From assembly GCA_020630875.1 (NCBI GenBank), contig JAHDIH010000001.1, positions 372,001-436,000 of the forward strand: a stretch of DNA of 64,000 nucleotides, written 5' to 3'. The DNA is from Deltaproteobacteria bacterium. Its GTDB lineage: Bacteria > Myxococcota_A > Polyangia > Haliangiales > Haliangiaceae. Shown here in pieces: positions 53,114-62,409 of this stretch (its first letter is position 1; each line of letters opens with the position of its first letter). A program made the translations under genes and the position numbers. The notes under the pieces are model-generated. The model worked only from the letters and a program-made list of their open reading frames with translations, made no database searches and was not told where the DNA came from.

Positions 53114-56100
53114 CTAGCCTAGCTTGCGAGACGACTTCCGTCTGGTTAAGACGAAACCGAGTAGGGCAAATGCCAGCCACTGAACAGAACCGTTCTCACT
53201 TCGGCAGCCACAACCTCCGTCGAAGTAGCCGCTGTCGCAAGCGTTACCAAGTCCGTTCTTGTCATCGTCTGCTTGGTCCTGGTTTGCATCGACTCTACAA
53301 TTGTCGTCCGAGTCGAGAATGCTATCGTTGTCTGAGTCATCATCTCTGAAATCAGGTATTCCATCACCATCATGATCCGTCGGTGGGGTTTCTAGCGTTC
53401 TGTCGCCAGCCTCGTGTTGGTCGTAGATTCCGTCGCCATCTGCATCCGTGTCGCGAATATCCGGAACGCCATCGCCATCACTATCGATTAGAGCTTCGCC
53501 AGCCGCACTTCCAGCGACTTCGTCTATGTCTGATATCCTATCCGCATCAGAGTCGTTGTCCCTAAAGTCGGGGATGCCATCTGAGTCAGTGTCGATGGGT
53601 TGTCCCCCCCAACGTTCGGTGACTTCAAATTCATCTTTCGCTCCGTCGTTGTCCGAGTCAAGATCTCGAATATCTGGCGTACCGTCGTTGTCAGTATCTG
53701 GCGGGGTGTGAAGAGGTATCGATGAGTCCGGCGAGGTTTCTAAAACGTCTACCAAACCATTCCCACCTACCGGCAAGTTGAAGCTTCCCGTCAAACCAAT
53801 GTCAAAGTCGGTAGAACTAACGCCACTTTCTCGCATGTCGTAAATTCCGTCATTGTCAGCGTCCGTATCAAAGAAGTCTTCGAAGGAGTCACCATCAGTG
53901 TCCCAGTCTTTGGCGGTTGAATCGCAGACCCCATCCGCGGGAGGGTTGTCGACGCAATCGTTTGGCTGACCATCACCTCGGTTGTCGACATCTCGGTAGT
54001 TCGCGATGGTATCGTTGTCTGCGTCACCAAACGGCGGAATGTCTAACGGAGAGTCTAGGATATCGACGATGCCGTCGTTGTCAGAGTCGAGATCGATGTT
54101 GTTGGGAACGTTATCTTCATCAAAGTCTTCGTAGTCACTTATGTCGCATATGCCATCGCCGTCCGAATCGACGCCATCATTGTTAACGTCTGGAAACGAT
54201 GGAACAAATAGTCCAGTAACAGAACAGTCGTCGCAATAATCCTGATCTAAGTCGCGACATCTGGTTGGATCATTCGGTGCAATGTCGTTTAAGTCACTGA
54301 CTCCATCTCCATCGTCATCGCTGTCGGAACTGTCGCATTGCCCATCGGAGTCGAGGTCGACGCCGTCGTTGTAAGGCATGCTGTCAACCATTGGACCAAA
54401 ACCATCGGTTCCCACGGCACAGTCGTTGCAACCATCACCGTCAGAGTCGCCACAATCGTCTGGATTTAACGGATCACTTTGCAGCGTTTGTAATTCTACA
54501 TTGTCGTCCACTCCATCGTTGTCGTTGTCTGGGTCGCAGTCGTTGGCAAGACCATCGCCATCAAGATCCGGTGACCAAACGTCTATCAGAGATGGATCTT
54601 CTTCGTAGGGCGTGCCCAAAGATGCGTCGTTGAGACACCCGTCGCCATCATGATCGTCGCTGTTAAGATTGCAGATGCCGTCGCCGTTGGTGTCTTCACC
54701 ATCGTTTGAAGGAGTATTGTCCGGTATTGGGCCAGGCCCATCGACGCCAATTGCGCAATCGTCGCACCCGTCTGCGTCAACGTCTTCACAAATGCTCGAA
54801 TCAAGAGGTGCCGTGTCGTTAACGTCCAACACGCCATCGTTGTCGTCATCGGAGTCGCAGTCATCCGCAGCGCCATCGCCTTCACTATCCGGAGACCAAA
54901 CAGTAGGATTAGAATCGATACCATTGTTGCAGCCGTCGTTGTCTAGGTCGTTGTCACCTGCGTCGCAAATCCCATCATTGTCTAAGTCGGGGCCGTCGTT
55001 ATTGGTAAGTTTGTCTGTCTGATTGCCGAACTGGTCCACACCAACGGCACAATCATCACAGCTGTCAGCATCTGAGTCTCCACAAACGTAAGGGTCCGCC
55101 GGCGCCGGGTCGTTAGCATCTAGCACGCCGTCGTTGTCATCGTCCGTATCACAGTCGCTACCTTCGCCATCGCCGTCTACGTCTGGTGAAGAAGCTAATG
55201 GGTTGCTGTCGTTGTTGTCCAAACAGCCGTCGTTATCGTCATCGTCGTCGCACTCATCTCCTAGGGTATCGCCATCGTTGTTCCCCATCGGGCTGGAGGG
55301 AAACGAATCTTGCGTATCAGGGCAAAGGTCGTTGTCGTCATCGGTGTCGCAATCGTTCCCTTCACCATCGCCATCGGGGTCCGGAGAAAAAGTAATCGGC
55401 GCGGGATCGGAGCCGTCTGGACAGCCATCGTTATCGTCATCTGGATCCGTAGCATCGCAAATACCATTTCCGTCTGTGTCCAATCCGTCGTTAGCCGGAT
55501 TGACGGCGCCAGAGAAGCAATCGTCGCAACCGTCAGCGTCGGAATCCTGGCAAAGGAATGGGTTCAAAGGTGAGCTGTCGATGGTGTCCAATACCCCATC
55601 CCCATCGTCGTCGTCGTCACAATGGTTAGCAAGACCATCCGGAGGAGATTCTAAATCTGGTGAAAAGATTAGTGGTAATTCATCGGTCGCATCTGGACAG
55701 CCATCGTTGTCATCATCGGGATCTCCAAAGTCGCATTGGCCATCGCCTTCGTTGTCAGGTCCGTCACTCATAATTAAGTTGTCCGGGTTGGGACCAAATC
55801 CATCGCTGCCAAGAGTGCAGTCATCACAACCGTCTTGGTCTGCATCTTGGCAAACATTAGGATTCAAATCATCCATGTCGTGAATGTCAGCTACGCCATC
55901 GTTGTCGTCATCGTCGTCGCAGTCGTTTCCTTGTCCATCGCCGTCGGTATCGACGGATGCAACGTTTGGAAATGGGTCCACCGCATCCAGGCAACCATCA
56001 TTGTCATCATCGTTGTCTCCTGAGTCGCACAGGCCATCCATGTCATTGTCAGGTCCATCATTTTGCGGATTGAAATCGTCTTGAGGGCCAAACTGGTCGA

Positions 56101-56782
56101 CGCCTTGCACGCAATCATCACACCCGTCTTGGTCTAAGTCCTGGCAAAGTTTGGGATCGACTCGATTGCCATCGCTTCCGTCTGGGATACCATCGTTGTC
56201 GTCATCACTGTCGCAATCGTCAGCATTCATGTCTCCATCGGTGTCGGGAGAGTGTCCGAGAGGTGCGTCATCTGAGCCATCCAAACATCCATCGTCGTCA
56301 TCGTCAGGATCACCGGCGTCGCAAAGACCGTCTTGGTCGGTATCAAGTCCGTCATCATGGGTCAGCTTATCTATTTCTGGACCCAGGCCATCGGTTCCCA
56401 CTGCACAGTCATCGCAAGAATCTCCGTCGCTGTCTCCGCAAATATCAGGATCGAGTGAAGCACCCAACGGCTCTTGAGTGTCTGGAACGCCATCGTTGTC
56501 GTCGTCTGAGTCGCAGTCGTCTGCTTTTCCATCATTATCGGTATCGCAAGAGAAAATTTGGCTGTTTTGATCGGTGACGTCCAGGCAATCATCGTTGTCG
56601 TCATCGGGATCGGTTGCGTTAGGAATACCGTCATCATCACAATCCGTGAACGGATCACCGACGCAGGTTGAATTACACGCGGTGTTGGACTGCTGATGTT
56701 GTTGTTGCTCCAGCGACTCCCTATTCGACGAACACGCACCGAGGCAAATGAGCACTGCTAACCAATGTGAGACCCCCGTCAT
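53114..56782 (-). CDS. Giant TSP3 repeat lipoprotein with MYXO-CTERM tail
   Basis: 1222 residues. N-terminus MTGVSHWLAVLICLGAC has a lipobox at Cys17. Almost the whole chain is Asp-rich TSP3 repeats, about 30 residues each, with DNDDDNDGC, DGCDDC, and GDGIPDFRD units and cysteine pairs suggesting disulfide-braced calcium sites. The C-terminus GGCGCRSENGSVQWLAFALLGFVLTRRK is a classical MYXO-CTERM signal (GGCGC, helix, RRK). Carrying both lipidation signals is unusual. A TGATATTCT extended -10 ends 6 bases before ATG 56782. Likely a long, rigid surface fibre or calcium-rich matrix protein; inferred. Confidence 0.88.
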   Translation of the reverse strand: MTGVSHWLAVLICLGACSSNRESLEQQQHQQSNTACNSTCVGDPFTDCDDDGIPNATDPDDDNDDCLDVTDQNSQIFSCDTDNDGKADDCDSDDDNDGVPDTQEPLGASLDPDICGDSDGDSCDDCAVGTDGLGPEIDKLTHDDGLDTDQDGLCDAGDPDDDDDGCLDGSDDAPLGHSPDTDGDMNADDCDSDDDNDGIPDGSDGNRVDPKLCQDLDQDGCDDCVQGVDQFGPQDDFNPQNDGPDNDMDGLCDSGDNDDDNDGCLDAVDPFPNVASVDTDGDGQGNDCDDDDDNDGVADIHDMDDLNPNVCQDADQDGCDDCTLGSDGFGPNPDNLIMSDGPDNEGDGQCDFGDPDDDNDGCPDATDELPLIFSPDLESPPDGLANHCDDDDDGDGVLDTIDSSPLNPFLCQDSDADGCDDCFSGAVNPANDGLDTDGNGICDATDPDDDNDGCPDGSDPAPITFSPDPDGDGEGNDCDTDDDNDLCPDTQDSFPSSPMGNNDGDTLGDECDDDDDNDGCLDNNDSNPLASSPDVDGDGEGSDCDTDDDNDGVLDANDPAPADPYVCGDSDADSCDDCAVGVDQFGNQTDKLTNNDGPDLDNDGICDAGDNDLDNDGCNNGIDSNPTVWSPDSEGDGAADDCDSDDDNDGVLDVNDTAPLDSSICEDVDADGCDDCAIGVDGPGPIPDNTPSNDGEDTNGDGICNLNSDDHDGDGCLNDASLGTPYEEDPSLIDVWSPDLDGDGLANDCDPDNDNDGVDDNVELQTLQSDPLNPDDCGDSDGDGCNDCAVGTDGFGPMVDSMPYNDGVDLDSDGQCDSSDSDDDGDGVSDLNDIAPNDPTRCRDLDQDYCDDCSVTGLFVPSFPDVNNDGVDSDGDGICDISDYEDFDEDNVPNNIDLDSDNDGIVDILDSPLDIPPFGDADNDTIANYRDVDNRGDGQPNDCVDNPPADGVCDSTAKDWDTDGDSFEDFFDTDADNDGIYDMRESGVSSTDFDIGLTGSFNLPVGGNGLVDVLETSPDSSIPLHTPPDTDNDGTPDIRDLDSDNDGAKDEFEVTERWGGQPIDTDSDGIPDFRDNDSDADRISDIDEVAGSAAGEALIDSDGDGVPDIRDTDADGDGIYDQHEAGDRTLETPPTDHDGDGIPDFRDDDSDNDSILDSDDNCRVDANQDQADDDKNGLGNACDSGYFDGGCGCRSENGSVQWLAFALLGFVLTRRKSSRKLG

Positions 56783-56788
56783 TCTGCT

Positions 56789-56797
56789 AGAATATCA
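56789..56797 (-). promoter_or_regulatory. Extended -10 promoter of the giant TSP3 lipoprotein gene
   Basis: TGATATTCT (TGn plus TATTCT, hexamer 56794-56789), 6 bases before ATG 56782. No consensus -35. Confidence 0.55.
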
Positions 56798-56906
56798 TTC
56801 ATGAGGTGGGCGGTCTAGGGACCGACGTGCGATACAATCTACACTTCAGCACTAGTGGGATGGCGACCTTGAGAGTGACGCAGCTTCCTGCTAAACAAGA
56901 GGATAT

Positions 56907-58439
56907 ATGAGCGCTACCAAGATCAAACCAAAAACATTTCTCGATACGAACCTTCCGTTATTTTCTGGTTATCCTTATCAGGTCGCCGATCTATCTGAAA
57001 AGACGGTAAAGTTCGGAAGAAAAGAGCTCGAGCTTGCCCTGGTAGAGATGCCAGGTTTGGCCTCCTTAAGAGAGGAATACAAAAACAAATTCCCACTCAA
57101 AGGCGCAAAGATCATGGGTTCTTTGCACATGACGATTCAAACCGGCGTGCTTATCGAAACGCTTATAGAACTTGGGGCGGAAGTTAAATGGGTTTCATGT
57201 AATATTTTCTCCACGCAAGATCATGCGGCTTCAGCGGTAGTCGCAGGACCTACAGGAACTGCGGCGAACCCCAAAGGGGTTCCGGTTTACGCATGGAAAG
57301 GGGAGAGTCTGGCGGAATATTGGTGGTGCACGATGCAAGCGCTCGACTGGGGTGATGACGCTGCCAATTTGATTCTCGACGACGGTGGTGATGCCACGCT
57401 CTTGGTTCATCTTGGCGCGGAGTACGAAGCCTCAGGAACCATCCCCGCGGTAAGTACCGCCGACAGTGACGAACACGCCGTCATTCTGGAGCTTTTGCAC
57501 GCCGTTCGAGCAGAAAAGGGAGACGGCTACTGGACGCCTCTGGCTTCGAAAATTCGCGGAGTGTCCGAAGAAACGACCACTGGCGTGATGAGGCTGTTGG
57601 AAAGAGTAGAGGCTGGAACTCTCATGTTCCCAGGCATCAACGTGAACGATAGCGTCACCAAAAGTAAGTTCGACAACGTGTACGGATGTCGTCACTCGTT
57701 AGTAGATGCGATCATGCGAGCGACTGATGTGCTCATTGCAGGAAAGAAAGCATTGGTATGCGGTTTTGGAGATGTTGGAAAAGGCTCGGTTCAATCGTTG
57801 GTGGGTCAAAGCGCTCGAGTTGCAATTACTGAGATCGATCCCATTTGTGCACTACAAGCGTGCATGCTTGGAATCGACGTAGTGACAATCGATGATTCGG
57901 TTGGCGACTTTGATATTTTCGTTACTGCCACGGGAAACAAAGACGTAATCAATCTTGGCCACATGTTAAAGATGAAACACAACGCTATCGTTTGCAATAT
58001 CGGCCACTTTGACAATGAAATTGATATGGCAGGTCTTGAAGCTCTCGTTGAGAAAGGCGACTGCGAGAAGATCGAAATCAAACCACAGGTGCACGAATTT
58101 AAATTCAAAAACACGAAGCACGGTCCAAACGGTGGAGGGCACTCCATTATCGTTTTGGCTGAAGGACGGTTGGTCAATTTAGGGTGTGCCACTGGACATC
58201 CTAGCTTTGTAATGAGCGCATCGTTTACGAACCAGGTCATGGCGCAAATCGAGCTGCACAACAATGCAGAGAAGTATGGCAAATCCGTTGTCGTTCTTCC
58301 TAAGCACTTGGACGAAAAAGTAGCGAGATTGCACCTTGATAAATTCGGTGCAAAATTGACAAAGTTGAGTGACGTGCAGGCTTCCTACATCGGGGTAGAC
58401 TCTTCTGGACCATATAAGCCTCACGCTTACAGGTACTAG
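56907..58439 (+). CDS. ahcY: Adenosylhomocysteinase
   Basis: 510 residues. Substrate and NAD sites are intact: [38 protein letters not shown], and Rossmann motif [11 protein letters not shown], then [32 protein letters not shown] and the C-terminal [11 protein letters not shown]. Hydrolyses S-adenosylhomocysteine to adenosine and homocysteine. Ordinary ribosome site AAGAGGA before ATG, one of the clear leadered genes. No SAH riboswitch was recognised in the 124-base leader region. Ends with its own terminator. Confidence 0.97.
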   Translation: MSATKIKPKTFLDTNLPLFSGYPYQVADLSEKTVKFGRKELELALVEMPGLASLREEYKNKFPLKGAKIMGSLHMTIQTGVLIETLIELGAEVKWVSCNIFSTQDHAASAVVAGPTGTAANPKGVPVYAWKGESLAEYWWCTMQALDWGDDAANLILDDGGDATLLVHLGAEYEASGTIPAVSTADSDEHAVILELLHAVRAEKGDGYWTPLASKIRGVSEETTTGVMRLLERVEAGTLMFPGINVNDSVTKSKFDNVYGCRHSLVDAIMRATDVLIAGKKALVCGFGDVGKGSVQSLVGQSARVAITEIDPICALQACMLGIDVVTIDDSVGDFDIFVTATGNKDVINLGHMLKMKHNAIVCNIGHFDNEIDMAGLEALVEKGDCEKIEIKPQVHEFKFKNTKHGPNGGGHSIIVLAEGRLVNLGCATGHPSFVMSASFTNQVMAQIELHNNAEKYGKSVVVLPKHLDEKVARLHLDKFGAKLTKLSDVQASYIGVDSSGPYKPHAYRY

Positions 58440-58466
58440 TCGACTCAGTAACTACCACTGAAGTTT

Positions 58467-58492
58467 AAGCGCCCAAATGGGCGCTTTTTCTT
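58467..58492 (+). terminator. Rho-independent terminator of ahcY
   Basis: AGCGCCCA (58468-58475) / TGGGCGCT (58478-58485), tight loop, followed by TTTTCTTTT. Confidence 0.9.
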
Positions 58493-58497
58493 TTAGG

Positions 58498-58525
58498 TTG
58501 TTTCCTCGTTTAATCCTGCTATCTT
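58498..58525 (+). promoter_or_regulatory. Leaderless-type promoter of the LysM/VanY gene
   Basis: -35 TTGTTT (58498-58503), 16-base spacer, extended -10 TGCTATCTT (hexamer 58520-58525), 5 bases to GTG 58531. The -35 lies immediately downstream of the ahcY terminator. Confidence 0.6.
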
Positions 58526-58530
58526 AGGGT

Positions 58531-59472
58531 GTGGTTGCGCTTCGCCTACTACTCGTTTGCTGTGTCCTTTGCATCACTTTAGTGGGGCAGGCAGATGTAT
58601 CAAACCTAGTCGCTTCAGACAGTAAAACGAGCGAGGACCCTAAAGTCGTAAAAGAGTACTTAGTTAAAAAGGGAGACAACCTTCGGCGAATTGCTAAGCT
58701 GCATCACATCTCAGTTGGAACACTCAAACGCTGGAACAAGCTATCGAGAAATAAAATCAGACCAGGAATGTCGCTTAAGGTCTCTCCTTCCGCTGAACAA
58801 GCTCCCTCTAAGTTATCCCTCAACTACGTGCTTGGGCATTTTCACCCTCGTGATCATCCCGAGTTTGTAAAGTTGCGTAAGCCTTACAGCGACGGAAAAA
58901 ATCGTTATCTACGAAAAGAGGTTGCTGACGCCTTTATTCAAATGGCAAAGGCTGCAAAGAAAGATGGCATTCGATTGAGAGTAGTTTCAGCCACTCGTAC
59001 TTACTTAGAACAAAAACGACTGTGGACGGACAAGTGGGTAGGACGAAAGATTGTCGGTGGAAAAAACTTCTCTAAAATTGCAAACCATCTGAAACGAGCG
59101 GAATCTATTTTACGCTACAGTTCTATGCCAGGTTCATCTCGGCATCATTGGGGTACGGACTTAGACTTAAACAGAATCAGCGGTCGATATTTCAGGGAAG
59201 GAAAAGGTCTCAAAGTCTACCGATGGATGCAGGCGAATGCTCACAAGTTTGGCTTCTGCCAACCTTACGATCGGAAAAGCGAGAGCCGAAAGTTTGGATA
59301 TGCTGAAGAGCGCTGGCATTGGTCCCATCGTCCCTCAACGCTTTCGATTATGGGCTTTTTAAATAAGCATTTTAGAGATGCCATGATTTCCGGATTTGCG
59401 GGCTCAAAATTTGCGAGTCGTCTTTCGATTAAGAAGCACTACATGTTGTCGATTAGTAAGCATTGTTTGTAG
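58531..59472 (+). CDS. LysM domain D,D-carboxypeptidase (VanY-like, M15)
   Basis: 313 residues, GTG start. Signal peptide MVALRLLLVCCVLCITLVGQA. LysM at about 44-86 (YLVKKGDNLRRIAKLHHISVGTLKRWNKL range), then the M15 peptidase: SSRHHWGTDLDLN gives the first zinc ligands (His, Asp) and ERWHWSH the last His. Cleaves the terminal D-Ala from peptidoglycan stem peptides; the LysM anchors it to glycan. The Leu-rich C-terminal part (STLSIMGFLNKHF) is family-typical. Confidence 0.9.
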   Translation: MVALRLLLVCCVLCITLVGQADVSNLVASDSKTSEDPKVVKEYLVKKGDNLRRIAKLHHISVGTLKRWNKLSRNKIRPGMSLKVSPSAEQAPSKLSLNYVLGHFHPRDHPEFVKLRKPYSDGKNRYLRKEVADAFIQMAKAAKKDGIRLRVVSATRTYLEQKRLWTDKWVGRKIVGGKNFSKIANHLKRAESILRYSSMPGSSRHHWGTDLDLNRISGRYFREGKGLKVYRWMQANAHKFGFCQPYDRKSESRKFGYAEERWHWSHRPSTLSIMGFLNKHFRDAMISGFAGSKFASRLSIKKHYMLSISKHCL

Positions 59473-59685
59473 GTGCGTCGCGTTCTTGTTTGGCAAGCAT
59501 TGCAAAGGTGTGGTCCTTCGGACGGCGAAGTCGTGTCATCAAACGCCCTTGGCGAATCGTTGCAACGAAGCGACCGTGACTTCAGACGTATGAGCTTCGG
59601 TGATGCCGTGCATGTAGTTTTTGACCTGCCCTCTGGCGCCAAAGACATTGCGCTCGTGGCATGGGGCTACGACGTTCCTCTGTAA
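59473..59685 (+). CDS. Short hypothetical protein after the LysM/VanY gene
   Basis: 70 residues, GTG start directly after the previous stop. Sequence has GESLQRSDRDFRRMSFGDAVHVVFDLP and VAWGYDVPL; no family recognised. Position suggests translational coupling. The 150 bases after it hold no gene. Could be a real short gene or chance frame. Confidence 0.4.
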   Translation: MRRVLVWQALQRCGPSDGEVVSSNALGESLQRSDRDFRRMSFGDAVHVVFDLPSGAKDIALVAWGYDVPL

Positions 59686-59820
59686 CGCCCCGCTGCTTAC
59701 GTACAGTGGTCAAGTGGGACTGCTTTCTCGCTATTAACGCGTTGCTCAGGCTTTTCTGCTCTTCGACACTAGGTAGGGAGGCAGAAGTGCGCGCGGAACA
59801 TGGTAGCGAGTTAAAGAAAA

Positions 59821-59829
59821 TGATATTTC
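59821..59829 (+). promoter_or_regulatory. Extended -10 promoter of the glycerophosphodiesterase gene
   Basis: TGATATTTC (TGn plus TATTTC, hexamer 59824-59829), 6 bases before ATG 59836. No -35 consensus, no ribosome site. Confidence 0.5.
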
Positions 59830-59835
59830 TCTGGT

Positions 59836-60702
59836 ATGCGATTACTTATTGTTGCGACCTTACTAACAGCCTGCGCGCCAGACCTGGTTAAACTCGAAGG
59901 GGTTCAGACTCCATGGATATTCGCCCACCGAGGAGGTGCGGCCGAAGCACCAGAAAATACGTTGAATGCATTTATGCAATCGGCAGCATTGTCGGAGCAA
60001 GTAATCATCGAAATGGACGTGCATTTGAGCAAAGATGGTGAGGTTGTGGTCATTCATGATGCGTCGGTGGATCGCACTACGGACGGTACAGGAAAAGTAG
60101 CTTCCATGACGCTGGCGGAATTGAAAGCACTTGATGCCGCTTATTGTTTTTCTCCGGGGGAACCACGGGGGACGGCGGCAGACTGTCCTGCTACCGGCAA
60201 CGCCAGTGACTTTCCTCTGCGCGGGCAAGGAATCGAAATTCCAACACTGCAAGAGGCGCTGAATACCATCGACGAGAATCGTTGGATTAGTATTGAAGCC
60301 AAAAAGATAGAGGTCGTTCCGCATTTGGCCAAGTTAGTAAAAGGACGTGGAAAGGTTATCGTTGGTGCCGAATACGATCCTATCAGTAGGGCGCTTCTGG
60401 AAGAACTTCCAGAGTACTCTCAATACATGCCAGAAGAGTCGGCTAGATGTCACGTTATCGCAGGCCTTGCCAAGGGAGATACGCCTTCTTGTCCGCATTA
60501 TGGTATTTTTGCTTCGCCGAGAACCAGTAGTGGTTTTACACTCGATACTGAAGCGGTAATAGAGCGTTTTCAGCGAAAAGGCATTCGTGTCATTTATTGG
60601 ACTATTAACGAGGCATCACAGATGAAAGAGCTTGTAAGTCGCGGGGCGGATGGCATCATCACCGATGCTCCTAGCGTGGCGTTGGGGGAACTAACACCAT
60701 GA
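59836..60702 (+). CDS. Glycerophosphodiester phosphodiesterase lipoprotein
   Basis: 288 residues. Lipobox LLTAC with Cys13. GDPD signature: FAHRGGAAEAPENTLNAF, then IEMDVHLSKDGEVVVIHD (catalytic acid pair and His), and DGIITDAPSVAL. Hydrolyses glycerophosphodiesters to glycerol-3-phosphate and an alcohol in the periplasm. A cysteine-containing insert lies between strands 2 and 3 (YCFSPGEPRGTAADCP). Overlaps the next gene by four bases. Confidence 0.92.
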   Translation: MRLLIVATLLTACAPDLVKLEGVQTPWIFAHRGGAAEAPENTLNAFMQSAALSEQVIIEMDVHLSKDGEVVVIHDASVDRTTDGTGKVASMTLAELKALDAAYCFSPGEPRGTAADCPATGNASDFPLRGQGIEIPTLQEALNTIDENRWISIEAKKIEVVPHLAKLVKGRGKVIVGAEYDPISRALLEELPEYSQYMPEESARCHVIAGLAKGDTPSCPHYGIFASPRTSSGFTLDTEAVIERFQRKGIRVIYWTINEASQMKELVSRGADGIITDAPSVALGELTP

Positions 60703-61415
60703 GGGGCTTAGTACTTCTAATTCTCTGCGTTTGTGTGACGCATGAGTCCGTCGCCGACGTTGAAGGTTTTGCCAGCAATGGCAAACTGTACATTGGTGGC
60801 GGTGCCTCTATGCAACCTTACTCGGGATTCGTTTCTGATACTTACGTAGCAGCGGAAGCGTTCGCATTTGGTGCCCAACAATTTGGAAAGTGGTTTTGGG
60901 TTGGTGGGAGACTCGCCGGAAGAGCGGACATTTTATCCCGAAACGATTACAGAAGTGGCTGGCAAGCAGGCAATGGGCTTGGACTTGTTGCTGGATACTT
61001 GGTGGGAATTAACCGACGTAAGTTCCATTTTTCGATCGGAGGCTGGCTGCAAGGAGATAGCCGTAACCAACCGCAATACAGATTAGGGGGCCTGCCTATC
61101 GGTTCATTTCGACTTAGAATAGGAAGTCTTGATAAATGGTACGGAGTTTTTCGGGTCGCAGATTCTGCTGCATTTGATAGCGAGGGGGCGGTTTCGGCAA
61201 AAGTCGGTTTGGGTAAGCAGCTAAACCTCATGACCACGTTCCAAGCGGGGGCGCAGTTCGAAGCACTGTCAAGATCTGCATCGATTTACGGGATCGTCGA
61301 AACCCGCAGAAGCAAGAAAGGGTACAATTTGCGCTTTTCCGGCCGGTTGGGTTCTACTTTATCAGACGTTCGTCTAGCAGCCGGTTTTACGGCCTCTGTG
61401 GTCTTTTCAAATTGA
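60699..61415 (+). CDS. Outer-membrane beta-barrel-like protein
   Basis: 238 residues. Signal peptide MRGLVLLILCVCVTHESVA. The mature part alternates hydrophobic and polar residues with many Gly and aromatic residues (FWVGGRLAGRADILSRNDY, GLVAGYLVGINRRKFHF), as in outer-membrane barrels, though it ends SN, not Phe. No family assigned. Co-transcribed with the glycerophosphodiesterase by ATGA overlap. Confidence 0.65.
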   Translation: MRGLVLLILCVCVTHESVADVEGFASNGKLYIGGGASMQPYSGFVSDTYVAAEAFAFGAQQFGKWFWVGGRLAGRADILSRNDYRSGWQAGNGLGLVAGYLVGINRRKFHFSIGGWLQGDSRNQPQYRLGGLPIGSFRLRIGSLDKWYGVFRVADSAAFDSEGAVSAKVGLGKQLNLMTTFQAGAQFEALSRSASIYGIVETRRSKKGYNLRFSGRLGSTLSDVRLAAGFTASVVFSN

Positions 61416-61522
61416 CTGTGACAAATTTTCACATCTTTAAGTGTGAAATCAATCGCAACTGATGACTAATCGCATCAATATCGCGTCCAATTTCTGTTAC
61501 CGTAATTTTCAGGAGACAACAA

Positions 61523-62359
61523 ATGAACAAAATTATTTTAGCCATCGTAGTACTTCTCGCCACTCCCGCCTGGGCGCAATCTGAGACTTGGGATGTAGTT
61601 ACCACTACCGATGGAATGGAGTACCGAGGAGTTGTGACGGATAGTGGTGATGAAAACACTATCAAGGTGTTACTTGAGGTTGGTGGTGAAGTTCTCGTAA
61701 ACAAGGAAGACGTAGTTTCTGTAAAAAAGGAAACAGGTTCGGCAGCTCCCGTTAAACCGACTGCTACGTACCAGGAACCACCAACCCACTTGCCTTCCAC
61801 TGAAAAGAGAAATGGCTTGGTTGCCAGTCTTCAGATTGGGGCAGCGATTCCGACTGGCGAGTGGAACGATGATTACGCCAAAGCATCTTTTGGAATCGGT
61901 GTCGGTGGTCGCTATGAGATGCACCTTGGCCGAAACTTAAGCATCGGCGTTGGTGGAGAGCTTGATTTTCATAACTGGTCGGCAAGAACAGACCTGACGT
62001 TTCCAGATGGAACTCCCATTGAGATTGTAGGCACGGCTCGTACGATAGGAGTGATGGCAACAGGTCGTGCCACGCTTCATCTTGGTAAATTTACGCCGTA
62101 CGTTTTTGCTGGCGTAGGAGCGGATATCAACATCGTTGACGATGAAACCGAATTTAATGGAATGATCATCGGTGGTAAGGATTCCAAAGTAGGATTGGCA
62201 TTTGAGTTTGGCCCCGGTGCCAACTTCGAGCTTACAGAGAAACTCGCTATTGGAGCGCAAATCACAATACATCCAGCCATAAACCAGATTCTCGACCGAA
62301 CAGGGTCTCCTAAACTCGGTTACGCGGGAGTTTCAGGCGGACTGTCCTACAGATTCTAA
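61523..62359 (+). CDS. Outer-membrane beta-barrel protein with N-terminal small domain
   Basis: 278 residues. Signal peptide MNKIILAIVVLLATPAWA. Residues about 22-75 form a small beta domain (VVTTTDGMEYRGVVTDSGDENTIKVLLEVGGEVLVNKEDVVSV) like the repeat seen in exported myxobacterial proteins, then a Pro linker and a barrel of eight or more strands (about 95-278) ending SGGLSYRF with terminal Phe, the BAM signal. Ribosome site AGGAGA. Function not known. Confidence 0.8.
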   Translation: MNKIILAIVVLLATPAWAQSETWDVVTTTDGMEYRGVVTDSGDENTIKVLLEVGGEVLVNKEDVVSVKKETGSAAPVKPTATYQEPPTHLPSTEKRNGLVASLQIGAAIPTGEWNDDYAKASFGIGVGGRYEMHLGRNLSIGVGGELDFHNWSARTDLTFPDGTPIEIVGTARTIGVMATGRATLHLGKFTPYVFAGVGADINIVDDETEFNGMIIGGKDSKVGLAFEFGPGANFELTEKLAIGAQITIHPAINQILDRTGSPKLGYAGVSGGLSYRF

Positions 62360-62409
62360 TACTTTGGGTTTTGGCTCGCTATTTTCGCGCAAGATGCTAA
62401 ATATAGAAC

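Noticed and set aside
53383-56577. Several open frames on the other strand of the giant TSP3 gene, some over 200 codons
   Set aside because: Same cause: repeated Asp codons read in reverse give stop-free Ser/Pro-rich frames. The leftward frame has signal, repeats and sorting tail.
56783-56906. S-adenosylhomocysteine riboswitch before ahcY
   Set aside because: The leader region is short and shows none of the conserved core elements I would expect.
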